The notes beneath the pieces were generated by a model that ran no database searches, was not told the origin of the DNA, and saw nothing but the letters and a program-made list of their open reading frames with translations. A stretch of 64,000 nt of DNA from Nocardioides flavescens (GTDB lineage Bacteria; Actinomycetota; Actinomycetes; Propionibacteriales; Nocardioidaceae): NCBI RefSeq assembly GCF_009823805.1, contig NZ_WUEK01000005.1, forward strand, positions 186,001 to 250,000, in the 5' to 3' direction. Numbering within the stretch: position 1 is the first letter of the stretch; the number at the start of each line of letters is the position of its first letter. The translations under genes and the position numbers were made by a program. Positions 1-8,229 of this stretch are shown here, piece after piece.

Positions 1-366
1 GGCGACCTGTTCCTGGTCGACCGGCTCAAGGAGCTGGTCATCGTGTCGGGCTTCAACGTCTACCCCGTCGAGGTCGAGGACGCGATCCGCGAGGTGGCGG
101 GCGTCGCCGAGGCGGCGGTCATCGGCGTGGCCGACGACGAGACCGGGGAGGCGGTCGTGGCCTATGTCGTCGCGCGGGAGCCGGGCGCCGACCGCGACGC
201 GCTCGCCGGCGCGGTGCGCGCCCACAGCGCGGCCCGGCTGGCCCGGTTCAAGCAGCCCAGCCGCATCGAGGTCGTTGACGCCCTGCCGGTCGGGGTGACC
301 GGCAAGGTGCAGAAGGGCCGGCTGCGCGGCATGGAGCGGCGCCGGGCTCTGGGGCTGCTCGAGTGA
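1..366 (+). CDS. Acyl-CoA synthetase (AMP-binding), C-terminal fragment
   Basis: This is the last 121 codons of an adenylate-forming ligase whose 5' part lies outside the window. The frame is open from base 1. The visible part is the mobile C-terminal subdomain: it opens with the hinge signature GDLFLVDRLKELV, then SGFNVYPVEVED, and ends near the catalytic-lysine motif GVTGKVQKGRLR. Such enzymes activate a carboxylic acid as acyl-AMP and pass it to CoA. The motif order is that of FadD-type fatty acyl-CoA ligases, but the substrate cannot be told from the C-terminus. Its TGA overlaps the start of the next gene by four bases (GTGA), so the two are probably translationally coupled. The family is clear; the substrate is unknown. 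Confidence 0.85.
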   Translation, partial: GDLFLVDRLKELVIVSGFNVYPVEVEDAIREVAGVAEAAVIGVADDETGEAVVAYVVAREPGADRDALAGAVRAHSAARLARFKQPSRIEVVDALPVGVTGKVQKGRLRGMERRRALGLLE

Positions 367-671
367 GCGACCATCGGGACGGACGGCCGGCCGGCCGGCC
401 AGTCGGTCAGTCAGCCAGGGTCACCCTCTACTCCAAGCCCGGCTGCCACCTGTGCGACGACGCCCGGGCGGTCGTCGAGCGCGTCTGCGCGGAGCTGGGG
501 GAGAGGTTCGAGGAGCACTCGATCCTCGACGACCCGGAGCTGCTCGAGCGCTACCGCGAGGAGATCCCGGTGACCCTCGTGGACGGCCGCCAGCACGACT
601 TCTGGCGGGTCGACGCCCAGCGGTTGCGGGCCGCGCTGACGGCCGACCCTCCCCACCCCACGGCGCGCTGA
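363..671 (+). CDS. Glutaredoxin-like protein (DUF836 type)
   Basis: A 102-residue protein with a thioredoxin-fold core. After a loose N-terminus come VTLYSKPGCHLCDDA, carrying a CxxC redox motif (CHLC), a middle helix, EEIPVTLVDG (cis-proline region) and a closing helix. This matches the short glutaredoxin-like family found directly upstream of hemA in many actinobacteria, for example Rv0508 in M. tuberculosis. The natural substrate of this family is not established. The GTG start at 363 overlaps the upstream stop by four bases. A later start near 420 would remove the low-complexity GRPAGRPVGQ head and cannot be excluded. It lies before, not within, the Rex-controlled unit that starts about 230 bases downstream. 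Confidence 0.8.
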   Translation: MSDHRDGRPAGRPVGQSARVTLYSKPGCHLCDDARAVVERVCAELGERFEEHSILDDPELLERYREEIPVTLVDGRQHDFWRVDAQRLRAALTADPPHPTAR

Positions 672-762
672 CCAGCGACGACGCCTCCTGCCGGCGTACG
701 CCGTCACGGAGGGTGCCCTGCGTGGCCCGCCACAGCGCCGGGGCACACCGGACCCCCGGTTG

Positions 763-776
763 TCACGCCGGCGTGA
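763..776. terminator. Short palindrome in the glutaredoxin-rex gap
   Basis: TCACGCCGGCGTGA is a perfect 14-base palindrome between the glutaredoxin-like gene and the rex promoter. It could be a weak hairpin or a protein site. It has no T tract, so a terminator role is only tentative. Nothing else was recognised between 672 and 800. Confidence 0.25.
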
Positions 777-803
777 GCGTGGTGTAGGCCACGGTCGTCG
801 GTT

Positions 804-832
804 TTGTGCGCCCGTTCACGAACTCCTAGAGT
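804..832 (+). promoter_or_regulatory. rex-hem promoter with Rex operator
   Basis: A -35-like TTGTGC (804-809) and a -10-like TAGAGT (827-832) are separated by 17 bases. The 16-base sequence TGTGCGCCCGTTCACG at 805-820 matches the actinobacterial Rex operator TGTGAACNNNTTCACA at most defined positions, including TGTG on the left and TTCAC on the right. It covers the -35 element and half the spacer, so a bound repressor would block RNA polymerase. The known biology is that Rex binds such sites when NADH is low. Autoregulation here is inferred from the site lying about 70 bases upstream of rex. Confidence 0.7.
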
Positions 833-900
833 GAACGACGTCGCGCGGAGCCCGACAGGCCCATCGGCCTCGCTCCCGAAGCGGCTGGAGAGAAGGTCTG

Positions 901-1611
901 GTGAGCGCACGGCCGCACGACAGCGCCCGGGACATCCCCGAGGCCACCGTCGCGCGACTCCCCGTCTACCTGCGGGCCCTCACCGCTCTCGCCGAGGCCG
1001 GGACCGAGACCTGCTCGAGCGAGGAGCTCGCCACGTCCGCCGGCGTCAACAGCGCCAAGCTGCGCAAGGACCTCTCCTACCTCGGCTCCTACGGCACCCG
1101 CGGGGTCGGCTACGACGTCGACCACCTGCGCTACGAGATCGCCCGTGAGATCGGGGTGACCCAGGACTGGCCGGTCGTCATCGTCGGCATCGGCAACCTC
1201 GGGCACGCCCTCGCCAACTTCTCCGGCTTCCGCAGCCGCGGTTTCCGCGTGGTCGCTCTCCTCGACGCCGACGAGCGTCGCCGCGGCGAGCGCGTCGCCG
1301 GCATCGAGGTGCGCGACTTCGAGGACCTCGAGGAGATCGTGCGCGAGCACGGCGTGTCCATCGGTGTCATCGCGACCCCCGCGGGTGCCGCGCAGGCCGT
1401 CTCCGACCGGATGGTCTCGGCCGGCATCACCAGCATCCTCAACTTCGCGCCGGGCGTGATCTCGGTGCCGCAGGGAGTAGACGTGCGCAAGGTCGACCTC
1501 TCCATCGAGCTGCAGATCCTGGCCTACCACGAGCAGCGCAAGCAGGCGGGCGAGGCGACGGGCCCCGTCGCGGACCCGGCGGGCGAGGCGGCCGCGGAGG
1601 TGCTCGCGTGA
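901..1611 (+). CDS. rex: Redox-sensing transcriptional repressor Rex
   Basis: A 236-residue Rex protein. The N-terminal winged helix spans roughly residues 10-80 and includes TSAGVNSAKLRKDLSYLGSY, the conserved recognition region. The NAD(H)-binding Rossmann domain starts at VVIVGIGNLG (GIGNLG at residues 96-101) and runs to about residue 210, followed by the domain-swapped C-terminal helix. Rex senses the NADH/NAD ratio and derepresses respiratory genes when NADH rises. The GTG start is preceded by GGAGAGAAGG about ten bases upstream. The TGA overlaps the hemA GTG by four bases, which places haem synthesis in the same transcript. Rex-hem linkage is common in Streptomyces and relatives, whereas mycobacteria keep the hem genes without rex. 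Confidence 0.96.
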   Translation: MSARPHDSARDIPEATVARLPVYLRALTALAEAGTETCSSEELATSAGVNSAKLRKDLSYLGSYGTRGVGYDVDHLRYEIAREIGVTQDWPVVIVGIGNLGHALANFSGFRSRGFRVVALLDADERRRGERVAGIEVRDFEDLEEIVREHGVSIGVIATPAGAAQAVSDRMVSAGITSILNFAPGVISVPQGVDVRKVDLSIELQILAYHEQRKQAGEATGPVADPAGEAAAEVLA

Positions 1612-2900
1612 GCGTCCTGGTCGTCGGCGTCAGCCACAACTCCGCCCCGGTCTCGCTGCTCGAGCAGGTCGCGCCCGAGCGCCACGCCGTGCCCAAGCTC
1701 GTGCAGGCGGTGACCGCCTGCGAGCACGTCACCGAGGCCACCGTCATCGCGACCTGCAACCGGGTCGAGGTCTACGCGGTCGTCGACCGCTTCCACGGCT
1801 CCGTCGAGGAGCTGTCACGGCTCCTGCTCGAGCCGGCCGGCGAGGCCACGGAGGCGCTGCTCTCCCACCTCTACGTCCACTACGACGACGGGGCGGTCTC
1901 GCACCTGTTCCAGGTCGCCGCCGGGCTCGACTCGATGGCGGTCGGTGAGGGGCAGATCCTCGGTCAGACCCGCGACGCGCTCCGGCTCGGCCAGGAGCTC
2001 GGCACTGTCGGCCCGGCCCTCAACGTGCTGTTCCAGCAGGCGCTGCGCGTCGGCAAGCGCTCGCGCGCCGAGACCGACATCGACAGCGCCGCCCCGACGC
2101 TCGTCACCGCGGCGCTCGCCCGGGTCGCCCGCGCCCAGGGCGAGATCGCGGGTCGTCGCGTCGCCGTCGTCGGCGCCGGCTCGATGGCCGGGCTCGCCAC
2201 CGCCACCGTGAGCCGCCTCGGCGCCGCGTCGGTCACCGTCGTCAACCGCACCCCCGCCCGCGCGGAGCGCCTCGCCGCCGAGTACGCCGCCACGCCGGCC
2301 GCGCTCGCCGACCTGCCGCAGGTGCTCGCCGACGTCGACGTCGTGCTTGCCTGCGCCGGGGCCACCGGCGTGCTCGTGACGCGCGCGATGGTGGAGGACG
2401 CCCGCCCCGACGGGCGCCCGATGGCCCTGGTCGACCTGGCCCTGCCCCACGACATCGACCCCGCCGTGGGCGAGGTCGACGGCGTGGTCCGCATCGACTT
2501 GGCCGACCTCGCCGACGAGCTGCACGCCTCGGCCGCCGGGCGCGAGGTCGCCCAGGTGCGCCGGATCGTGAGCGAGGAGGTCGCGGCGTTCCTCGCGGCC
2601 CGTCGTTCCTCGATCGTCACGCCGACCGTCGTCGCCCTGCGCTCGATGGCGACCTCGGTCGTCGACGCCGAGATGGAGCGCCTCGACCACCGCCTGCCCG
2701 GGCTGAGCGAGGCCGACCGCGCCGAGGTGCTGCGCACCGTGCGCCGCGTCGCCGACAAGCTGCTCCACGAGCCGACGGTGCGGGTGCGCGAGCTGGCCAA
2801 CGAGACCGGCGCGGTGTCCTACGCCGCCGCGCTGGCCGAGCTGTTCGCGCTCGACCCCGACGCCGTCGAGGCCGTCACCCGGCCCGAGGGGCTCACGTGA
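1608..2900 (+). CDS. hemA: Glutamyl-tRNA reductase
   Basis: A 430-residue cytosolic enzyme of the C5 pathway. It reduces glutamyl-tRNA(Glu) to glutamate-1-semialdehyde with NADPH, the committed step of tetrapyrrole synthesis. The N-terminal catalytic domain has VGVSHNSAPV and the nucleophile Cys50 in ATCNRVEVY. The NADPH domain begins near VAVVGAGSMAGLA, and the C-terminal dimerisation helix includes VRRVADKLLHEPTVRVRE. The length is normal. The GTG start sits in the GTGA overlap with rex, and the stop makes a second GTGA overlap with hemC. Its product goes to HemL, encoded separately at 8230. Confidence 0.97.
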   Translation: MSVLVVGVSHNSAPVSLLEQVAPERHAVPKLVQAVTACEHVTEATVIATCNRVEVYAVVDRFHGSVEELSRLLLEPAGEATEALLSHLYVHYDDGAVSHLFQVAAGLDSMAVGEGQILGQTRDALRLGQELGTVGPALNVLFQQALRVGKRSRAETDIDSAAPTLVTAALARVARAQGEIAGRRVAVVGAGSMAGLATATVSRLGAASVTVVNRTPARAERLAAEYAATPAALADLPQVLADVDVVLACAGATGVLVTRAMVEDARPDGRPMALVDLALPHDIDPAVGEVDGVVRIDLADLADELHASAAGREVAQVRRIVSEEVAAFLAARRSSIVTPTVVALRSMATSVVDAEMERLDHRLPGLSEADRAEVLRTVRRVADKLLHEPTVRVRELANETGAVSYAAALAELFALDPDAVEAVTRPEGLT

Positions 2901-3949
2901 GCACGGCACCCACGAGCGACGGTCGCGCCACCACGGTCCGCATCGGCACCCGTGCCTCGCTGCTGGCCACCACCCAGTCCGAGATGGTCGCGGGTCTGAT
3001 CCGCGAGCGGCTCGGCGTCGAGACCGAGCTCGTCGAGATCCGCACCGAGGGCGACCGCACGCAGGCCCAGGGCGTGCCGCTCGAGCAGGCCGGCGGGACC
3101 GGGGTCTTCGTGGGCGCCCTGCGCGACGCACTGCTCGACGGGCGCGTCGACGTCGCCGTGCACTCGCTCAAGGACCTCCCGACCGCGCCCGCCGAGGCGA
3201 TCGCGCTGGTCGCCGTGCCTCCGCGCGAGGACCCGCGCGACGTCGTCGTCGCCCGCGACGGCCTCACGCTCGGGGAGCTGCCGGTCGGCTCGCGCGTCGG
3301 CACCGGCTCGCCGCGTCGCGCCGCGCAGCTGCACGCCCTCGGTCTCGGTTTGGACGTGGTCGGCGTTCGTGGCAACGTCGACACCCGGATCGGCAAGGTC
3401 CGGTCCGGTGACTACGATGCCGTGCTGCTCGCGCGGGCGGGCCTGGCGCGGATCGGTCGGCTCGAGGAGGTGACCGAGGTGCTCGACCCGCTGCAGATGC
3501 TTCCGGCCCCCGGTCAGGGAGCCCTCGCCCTCGAGTGCCGCGCCGACGACGAGCTCGCCGCCGCGCTGAGCGCGCTCGACGACCCCGCCACGCGCGCCGC
3601 CGTCGAGGCCGAGCGCGCCGTGCTCGCCACCCTCGAGGGTGGCTGCGCCGCCCCTATCGGCACGCTCGCCGAGGTCGTCGAGGGCGAGGACGGCGAGGAG
3701 CTCTGGGTGCGCGCCGTGGCGCTGTCCACCGACGGTGCGCTGTCGGTGCGGCGTTCGATCAACGGCCCCACCGACGACCCCGCCGGGCTCGGTGCCCGGC
3801 TCGCCGCGGAGATGCTGGCCGACGGTGCCGCCGAGCTCGACGAGCCCGACCCGCCCGAACCCCCGCTCCACCCCACGGACACAGCAGGACCCCCAGCGAC
3901 ACACACGCCGCACGACCAGGCACGAACGGACAGGGTGCACGACGCATGA
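2897..3949 (+). CDS. hemC: Hydroxymethylbilane synthase (porphobilinogen deaminase)
   Basis: A 350-residue enzyme that polymerises four porphobilinogens to hydroxymethylbilane. Visible signatures are RIGTRASLLATTQ at the N-terminus, VHSLKDLPT, GSPRRAAQL, and LEGGCAAPIG with Cys250, which anchors the dipyrromethane cofactor. The last 40 residues are proline- and histidine-rich and extend beyond the usual family end; they may be a dispensable tail. The gene overlaps hemA by GTGA and hemD by ATGA, continuing the tightly coupled operon. Confidence 0.96.
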   Translation: MSTAPTSDGRATTVRIGTRASLLATTQSEMVAGLIRERLGVETELVEIRTEGDRTQAQGVPLEQAGGTGVFVGALRDALLDGRVDVAVHSLKDLPTAPAEAIALVAVPPREDPRDVVVARDGLTLGELPVGSRVGTGSPRRAAQLHALGLGLDVVGVRGNVDTRIGKVRSGDYDAVLLARAGLARIGRLEEVTEVLDPLQMLPAPGQGALALECRADDELAAALSALDDPATRAAVEAERAVLATLEGGCAAPIGTLAEVVEGEDGEELWVRAVALSTDGALSVRRSINGPTDDPAGLGARLAAEMLADGAAELDEPDPPEPPLHPTDTAGPPATHTPHDQARTDRVHDA

Positions 3950-5616
3950 CGCGAGGCAAGACCACCTCCCCAGCCACCACCGACAAGGCCCCCGCCCGCG
4001 GGTGGGTCTCCTTCGTCGGCACCGGCCCCGGTGACCCCGACCTGCTGACCGTGCGCGCGGTCGACCTGCTGCGCCAGGCCGACGTCGTCGTCACCGAGTC
4101 GCCCGACCACGAGCCGCTCGTGCGCGGCGTGCTCGGCCTGCCCGCCCCGGCCCCCGAGGCCGACGCCGAGACCGAGCCCGTCGGCCCCGTCTTCGTCGAC
4201 GGCGGCTTCGGCGAGGACGGTCAGCCGCTGACCCACGCCGCTCGCGCCAAGGTCGTCGTCAAGCACGGCAAGAAAGCCCGCGTCGTCCGCCTCATGGTCG
4301 GTGACCCGTTCCTCTACGCCTCCGGCCCCGAGGAGGCGCTCGCGTGCGCCAAGGCCGAGGTCGGCTTCGAGGTCGTGCCGGGCGTGTCCTCGGTCGCCGC
4401 GGTCCCGGCGTACGCCGGCATCCCGCTGACCACCAAGGACCACCGCGAGCTCACCGTCGTCACGGCCCACGACAAGGTCGACTGGAGCCAGTACGCCGAC
4501 GACCGCACGCTGGTCGTGCTCTCCGGCGTCAACATGGCCGGTGACATCGCCAAGGCGCTGATCGCGGCCGGCCGCTCGCCGCAGACGCCCGCCGCGCTCA
4601 CCCGCGTCGGCACCACGACCGAGCAGACCACGCTCACCAGCACGCTCGAGGACCTCGCCGCCGACCTGCGCGCGGCGCGGATGGCTCCGCCCGCGGTCCT
4701 GGTCATCGGCAAGGTCGTCGACCTGCGCCAGACGCTGTCGTGGTTCGAGACCAAGCCGCTGTTCGGCTGGCGCGTGCTCGTGCCCCGCACCAAGGACCAG
4801 GCCGGTCCGCTCGTCGCGCGCCTGCGCGGCTTCGGCGCGGTGCCCGACGAGGTGCCGACCATCTCGGTCGAGCCGCCGCGCAACCCGCTGCAGATGGACA
4901 AGGCCGTGCGCGGGCTGGTCGAGGGCCGCTACGAGTGGATCGCCTTCACCTCGGTCAACGCCGTCAAGGCCGTGCGCGAGAAGTTCGAGGAGTACGGCCT
5001 CGACGCCCGCGCCTTCTCGGGCCTCAAGATCGCCGCGGTCGGCGACAAGACGGCCGCCGCGATCGCCGCCTGGGGCCTGCGCGCCGACCTGGTGCCCTCC
5101 GGCGAGCAGTCCGCTGCCGGCCTGCTGGCCGACTGGCCGGAGTACGACGACGTGCTCGACCCGATCAACCGGGTCTTCCTGCCGCGCGCCGACATCGCCA
5201 CCGAGACCCTGGTGGCCGGCCTGATCGACCTCGGCTGGGAGGTCGACGACGTCACGGCCTACCGCACCGTGCGCGCCGCGCCGCCGCCGGCGCCGACGCG
5301 CGACGCGATCAAGACCGGCAAGTTCGACGCGGTCGTCTTCACGTCGTCCTCGACGGTGCGCAACCTCGTCGGCATCGCCGGCAAGCCGCACCCGTCGACG
5401 ATCATCGCGGTCATCGGCCCGGCGACGGCCAAGACGGCCGAGGAGCACGGCCTGCGCGTGGACGTCCTCGCCCCGAAGCCCGACGTCGACGAGCTGGTCG
5501 AGGCCCTGGCCGACTTCGGCTCCGCTCGTCGCGCCGCGATGGTCGAGGCCGGCGAGCCCGTCACCCGGCCCTCGGAGCGCAAGCCCGCCGGTCGTCGCAA
5601 GACGGGATCGCGCTGA
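3946..5616 (+). CDS. hemD: SUMT-like / uroporphyrinogen-III synthase fusion
   Basis: A 556-residue two-domain protein. Residues about 18-255 form a tetrapyrrole-methylase domain, with [16 protein letters not shown] near the start and [19 protein letters not shown] in the middle. Residues about 270-530 form uroporphyrinogen-III synthase, which closes hydroxymethylbilane with inversion of ring [14 protein letters not shown] and [13 protein letters not shown] mark its two lobes. This fusion is standard in actinobacteria. The methylase motif usually read as FGRGxEE is YASGPEE here, so methyltransferase activity toward sirohaem or cobalamin precursors is uncertain. The ATG at 3946 overlaps the hemC stop (ATGA), which favours it over earlier in-frame starts inside hemC. 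Confidence 0.93.
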   Translation: MTRGKTTSPATTDKAPARGWVSFVGTGPGDPDLLTVRAVDLLRQADVVVTESPDHEPLVRGVLGLPAPAPEADAETEPVGPVFVDGGFGEDGQPLTHAARAKVVVKHGKKARVVRLMVGDPFLYASGPEEALACAKAEVGFEVVPGVSSVAAVPAYAGIPLTTKDHRELTVVTAHDKVDWSQYADDRTLVVLSGVNMAGDIAKALIAAGRSPQTPAALTRVGTTTEQTTLTSTLEDLAADLRAARMAPPAVLVIGKVVDLRQTLSWFETKPLFGWRVLVPRTKDQAGPLVARLRGFGAVPDEVPTISVEPPRNPLQMDKAVRGLVEGRYEWIAFTSVNAVKAVREKFEEYGLDARAFSGLKIAAVGDKTAAAIAAWGLRADLVPSGEQSAAGLLADWPEYDDVLDPINRVFLPRADIATETLVAGLIDLGWEVDDVTAYRTVRAAPPPAPTRDAIKTGKFDAVVFTSSSTVRNLVGIAGKPHPSTIIAVIGPATAKTAEEHGLRVDVLAPKPDVDELVEALADFGSARRAAMVEAGEPVTRPSERKPAGRRKTGSR

Positions 5617-6617
5617 TCGCTGAGCAGGCCGACGCAGCCGGCGCGACCGGACCCCGGGTCCGGCCCCGCCGGCTGCGGCGCACCCCCACCCTGCGCCGGC
5701 TGGTGCAGGAGACCAGCGTCGCCGCCCAGCACCTCGTGCTGCCGGTGTTCGTGCGCGAGGGCATCACCGAGCCCGTGCCGATCAGCTCGATGCCGGGCGT
5801 GGTCCAGCACAGCCGCGACTCGCTGCTCGCCGCGGTCACCGAGGCCGCCGAGCTCGGCCTCGGCGGGGTGATGCTGTTCGGCGTACCCGAGCACAAGGAC
5901 GCCACCGGCTCCGGTGCGCTCGACCCGCACGGCGTGCTCAACCTCGCCATCACCGACGTCGTCGCCGAGGTCGGCGACGCGCTCACGGTCATGAGCGACC
6001 TGTGCCTCGACGAGTTCACCGACCACGGCCACTGCGGTGTGCTCACGCCCGACGGTGCCGTCGACAACGACGCGACCCTGGCGATCTACGCCGACATGGC
6101 GCGTGCGCACGCCGACGCCGGCGTCGACATGGTGGGCCCCAGCGGGATGATGGACGGCCAGGTCCGCGTCATCCGCGACGCGCTCGACCGCGACGACCAC
6201 ACCGACGTCTCGATCCTCGCCTACTCCGCGAAGTACGCCTCGGCGTTCTACGGTCCTTTCCGCGAGGCCGTCGACTCCTCGCTCCAGGGCGACCGGCGCA
6301 CCTACCAGCAGGACGCGCCCAACGCCGTCGAGGGCGTCCGCGAGGCCCTGCTCGACGTCGCCGAGGGCGCCGACATCGTCATGGTGAAGCCGGCGCTGGC
6401 CTACCTCGACGTCATCCGCCGCGTCCGCGACGCGGTCGACGTCCCGGTCGCGGCGTACAACATCTCCGGCGAGTACGCCATGGTCGAGGCGGCCGCCGCC
6501 CGCGGCTGGATCGACCGCGAGGCCGCCATCCTCGAGACCCTCACCGCGATCCGTCGCGCCGGCTCCGACGTCGTCCTGACCTACTGGGCCGCCGAGGCCG
6601 CCCGCCTGTTGCGCTGA
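5613..6617 (+). CDS. hemB: Delta-aminolevulinic acid dehydratase, probable CTG start
   Basis: A roughly 334-residue enzyme condensing two aminolevulinates to porphobilinogen. The N-terminal [15 protein letters not shown] is the family start signature. The metal-site loop reads [12 protein letters not shown], with aspartates where zinc enzymes carry extra cysteines. The Schiff-base lysines lie in YSAKYAS and MVKPAL. No ATG, GTG or TTG lies in frame close before the signature: the next GTG (5703) falls after it, and the preceding one lies 870 bases upstream inside hemD. The CTG at 5613 overlaps the hemD stop as CTGA, which mirrors the GTGA/ATGA junctions between the other genes here, so it is the best start. 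The product is certain; the start is inferred. Confidence 0.9.
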   Translation: MIAEQADAAGATGPRVRPRRLRRTPTLRRLVQETSVAAQHLVLPVFVREGITEPVPISSMPGVVQHSRDSLLAAVTEAAELGLGGVMLFGVPEHKDATGSGALDPHGVLNLAITDVVAEVGDALTVMSDLCLDEFTDHGHCGVLTPDGAVDNDATLAIYADMARAHADAGVDMVGPSGMMDGQVRVIRDALDRDDHTDVSILAYSAKYASAFYGPFREAVDSSLQGDRRTYQQDAPNAVEGVREALLDVAEGADIVMVKPALAYLDVIRRVRDAVDVPVAAYNISGEYAMVEAAAARGWIDREAAILETLTAIRRAGSDVVLTYWAAEAARLLR

Positions 6618-6629
6618 GGCCCTGGGACG

Positions 6630-6691
6630 TTTCCCCGGCTGGCCGGGGAAAGGTGCACCTGGGGCGCGGAATTCTGGCCCCCAGGTGCACC
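6630..6691. terminator. Tandem hairpins after hemB
   Basis: Two strong hairpins follow the hemB stop. The first (6630-6651) has arms TTTCCCCGG and CCGGGGAAA around a four-base loop. The second has a perfect 13-base stem, GGTGCACCTGGGG at 6652-6664 and its complement at 6679-6691. A weaker GGGGA/TCCCC stem follows near 6710. Neither has a clear T tract, which is usual for actinobacterial terminators. They lie between convergent genes and could terminate both transcripts, or they may be an intergenic repeat family. Confidence 0.55.
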
Positions 6692-6748
6692 CTCTGCCGC
6701 CTGACCGGGGAATTGTCCCCAGCCACGCCGTAGCATGCCCGGCGACGA

Positions 6749-7975
6749 CTACTTGGTGTAGTTGTCGAGGCAGGCCTGCCAGGCCTGGGTGTTGAGGATC
6801 GGCACGCCGTCGAGGGTGCACTGGGTGATCGCCTGGGCGGCGGTGAGGACGTCGTCGACCGGGGCCACCTGGGTCGAGGGCAGCGTCGGCAGGGTGGGCG
6901 TCGCGATCGGGACCTGCGGCTGGTTCTGGTTGTTGTTCTGGTTCTGGTTGTTGTTCTGGTTGTTCTGGTTCTGGGTCGGCTGCTGGGTCGGCTGCTGCTG
7001 CTGGGTGGGCTGCTGCGTCGGCTGCTGCTGCTGGGTGGGCTGCTCGGACGGCGCCTCGGTGGGCTGCTGGGTCGGCTGCTGCGACTGCTGGTTGCCCTGG
7101 TACTGCTGCGGCTGCTTGATCGGCGAGGGGTCGTAGCCCGGCACCGGCAGGATCGGCTCGCCGGCGGTCACCGTGCTGTTGGGGACCGAGGAGAAGTCGC
7201 CGTCCATGTAGGCCTCCATGATCGCGAGGACCAGGTCGACGTAGGACTGCGAGTGGTTGTAGCGGTAGACCGCGGCCTGGCGGCCGGCGTCGGTGCCGAG
7301 GTCGTCGTCGCCGGAGCAGAGGTAGACGGCGGTGCCGAGCGCCGCGTCGTCGATGTCCTGCGGGTTGCGGACCCCGTCGCCGTCGGCGTCGACACCCACG
7401 ACCGCCCAGGTCGAGGGGATGAACTGCATCGGCCCGACCGCGCGGTCGTAGGTCGTGTCGTCGTCGTACTGACCGGCGTCGGTGTCGACGATCTCCTGGG
7501 TGCGGTTGGTGCCGTCGAGGGCGACACCGAAGATGCCGGGCGTCGCGACGCCGTCGTCGGAGAGCGTGTTGCCGTTGGCGCGGCCGTGGTTGGACTCGAC
7601 GCGACCGATCGCGGCGACGAGCTGCCACGGCAGGTTGCACGACGGGTCGGCGGCGTTGATGACCGTCTCGGCCCGCTGGTACGCCGCCAGCGCGGCGGAC
7701 GGGATGCCGGAGGTCGACGCCGTGGCCACCACCTGCTGGGCGTCGAGGTCACCGACGCCGGTGCCGGTGCCGGCGGTGTCGCCGGTGACGCTGGCCGGGG
7801 CCTCGATGGCCTGGGCCGGGATGCTCGTGCCGTCGGGGAGCGAGGTGTCGGACTGCGGAGCGGCCACGGGGGTCGGCACCTGCCCGCCGACCAGGCCGGC
7901 GGTGACCGCGGCCGACAGCACGGCCATCGGCACCAGTGCGGTCGCCTTCTGAAGGCGTCCGAAACGCTCGCTCAT
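6749..7975 (-). CDS. Secreted lytic murein transglycosylase with Gln/Asn-rich tail
   Basis: A 408-residue exported peptidoglycan-cleaving enzyme. Residues 1-40 look like a signal sequence (KATALVPMAVLSAAVTAGL). The SLT/MltB-like catalytic domain covers about 90-265: PWQLVAAIGRVESNHG carries the probable catalytic Glu127, and AVGPMQFIPSTW and VYRYNHSQSYVDLV are substrate-groove motifs. Residues about 290-370 form a low-complexity linker of PTQQ and NQNN units, then a short C-terminal segment with two cysteines. The linker may span the cell wall. The family is clear; the tail is unusual. It is convergent with hemB and divergent from hemL. Confidence 0.88.
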   Translation of the reverse strand: MSERFGRLQKATALVPMAVLSAAVTAGLVGGQVPTPVAAPQSDTSLPDGTSIPAQAIEAPASVTGDTAGTGTGVGDLDAQQVVATASTSGIPSAALAAYQRAETVINAADPSCNLPWQLVAAIGRVESNHGRANGNTLSDDGVATPGIFGVALDGTNRTQEIVDTDAGQYDDDTTYDRAVGPMQFIPSTWAVVGVDADGDGVRNPQDIDDAALGTAVYLCSGDDDLGTDAGRQAAVYRYNHSQSYVDLVLAIMEAYMDGDFSSVPNSTVTAGEPILPVPGYDPSPIKQPQQYQGNQQSQQPTQQPTEAPSEQPTQQQQPTQQPTQQQQPTQQPTQNQNNQNNNQNQNNNQNQPQVPIATPTLPTLPSTQVAPVDDVLTAAQAITQCTLDGVPILNTQAWQACLDNYTK

Positions 7976-8218
7976 GTGCTCTCTCCCCAGGGACGTGTGA
8001 GCCGGCCCCTCATGCCAGCTCCTGCACCCAACGACGACGTGTCCACCAAGTTACGCGGGAGTACGCCTGCGTGACACCCCGGAGACCAGATCAGTGGACC
8101 CCCGGTGGACCAGTCGCCGGCGACGCGTGCGCGCCGCCCTCCTGTGTTGCCCGCCACACAGACCTGTGAAACCGCTCCGGAGGGCCCTCGGGATTCGGCC
8201 CGTCCACCGGGCCGGAGC

Positions 8219-8224
8219 GACAAT
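8219..8224 (+). promoter_or_regulatory. Candidate -10 element for a leaderless hemL transcript
   Basis: GACAAT ends five bases before the GTG start of hemL. With the usual six to seven bases from -10 to the transcription start, the message would begin at or next to the start codon. No purine-rich ribosome binding site fits in between, which supports leaderless initiation, common in actinobacteria. The 254-base gap 7976-8229 otherwise holds only the divergent upstream regions of the transglycosylase and hemL. Confidence 0.45.
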
Positions 8225-8229
8225 GAGGT

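Noticed and set aside
3514..5448. Minus-strand frame of 644 codons opposite hemC and hemD
   Set aside because: Shadow of two strongly supported haem genes; composition is Arg/Asp/Val-rich without motifs.
6895..7120. Repeated GGTTGTTGTTCTGG-type triplet repeats considered as a CRISPR or regulatory array
   Set aside because: They encode the Gln/Asn-rich linker of the lytic transglycosylase in frame and lack regular spacers.
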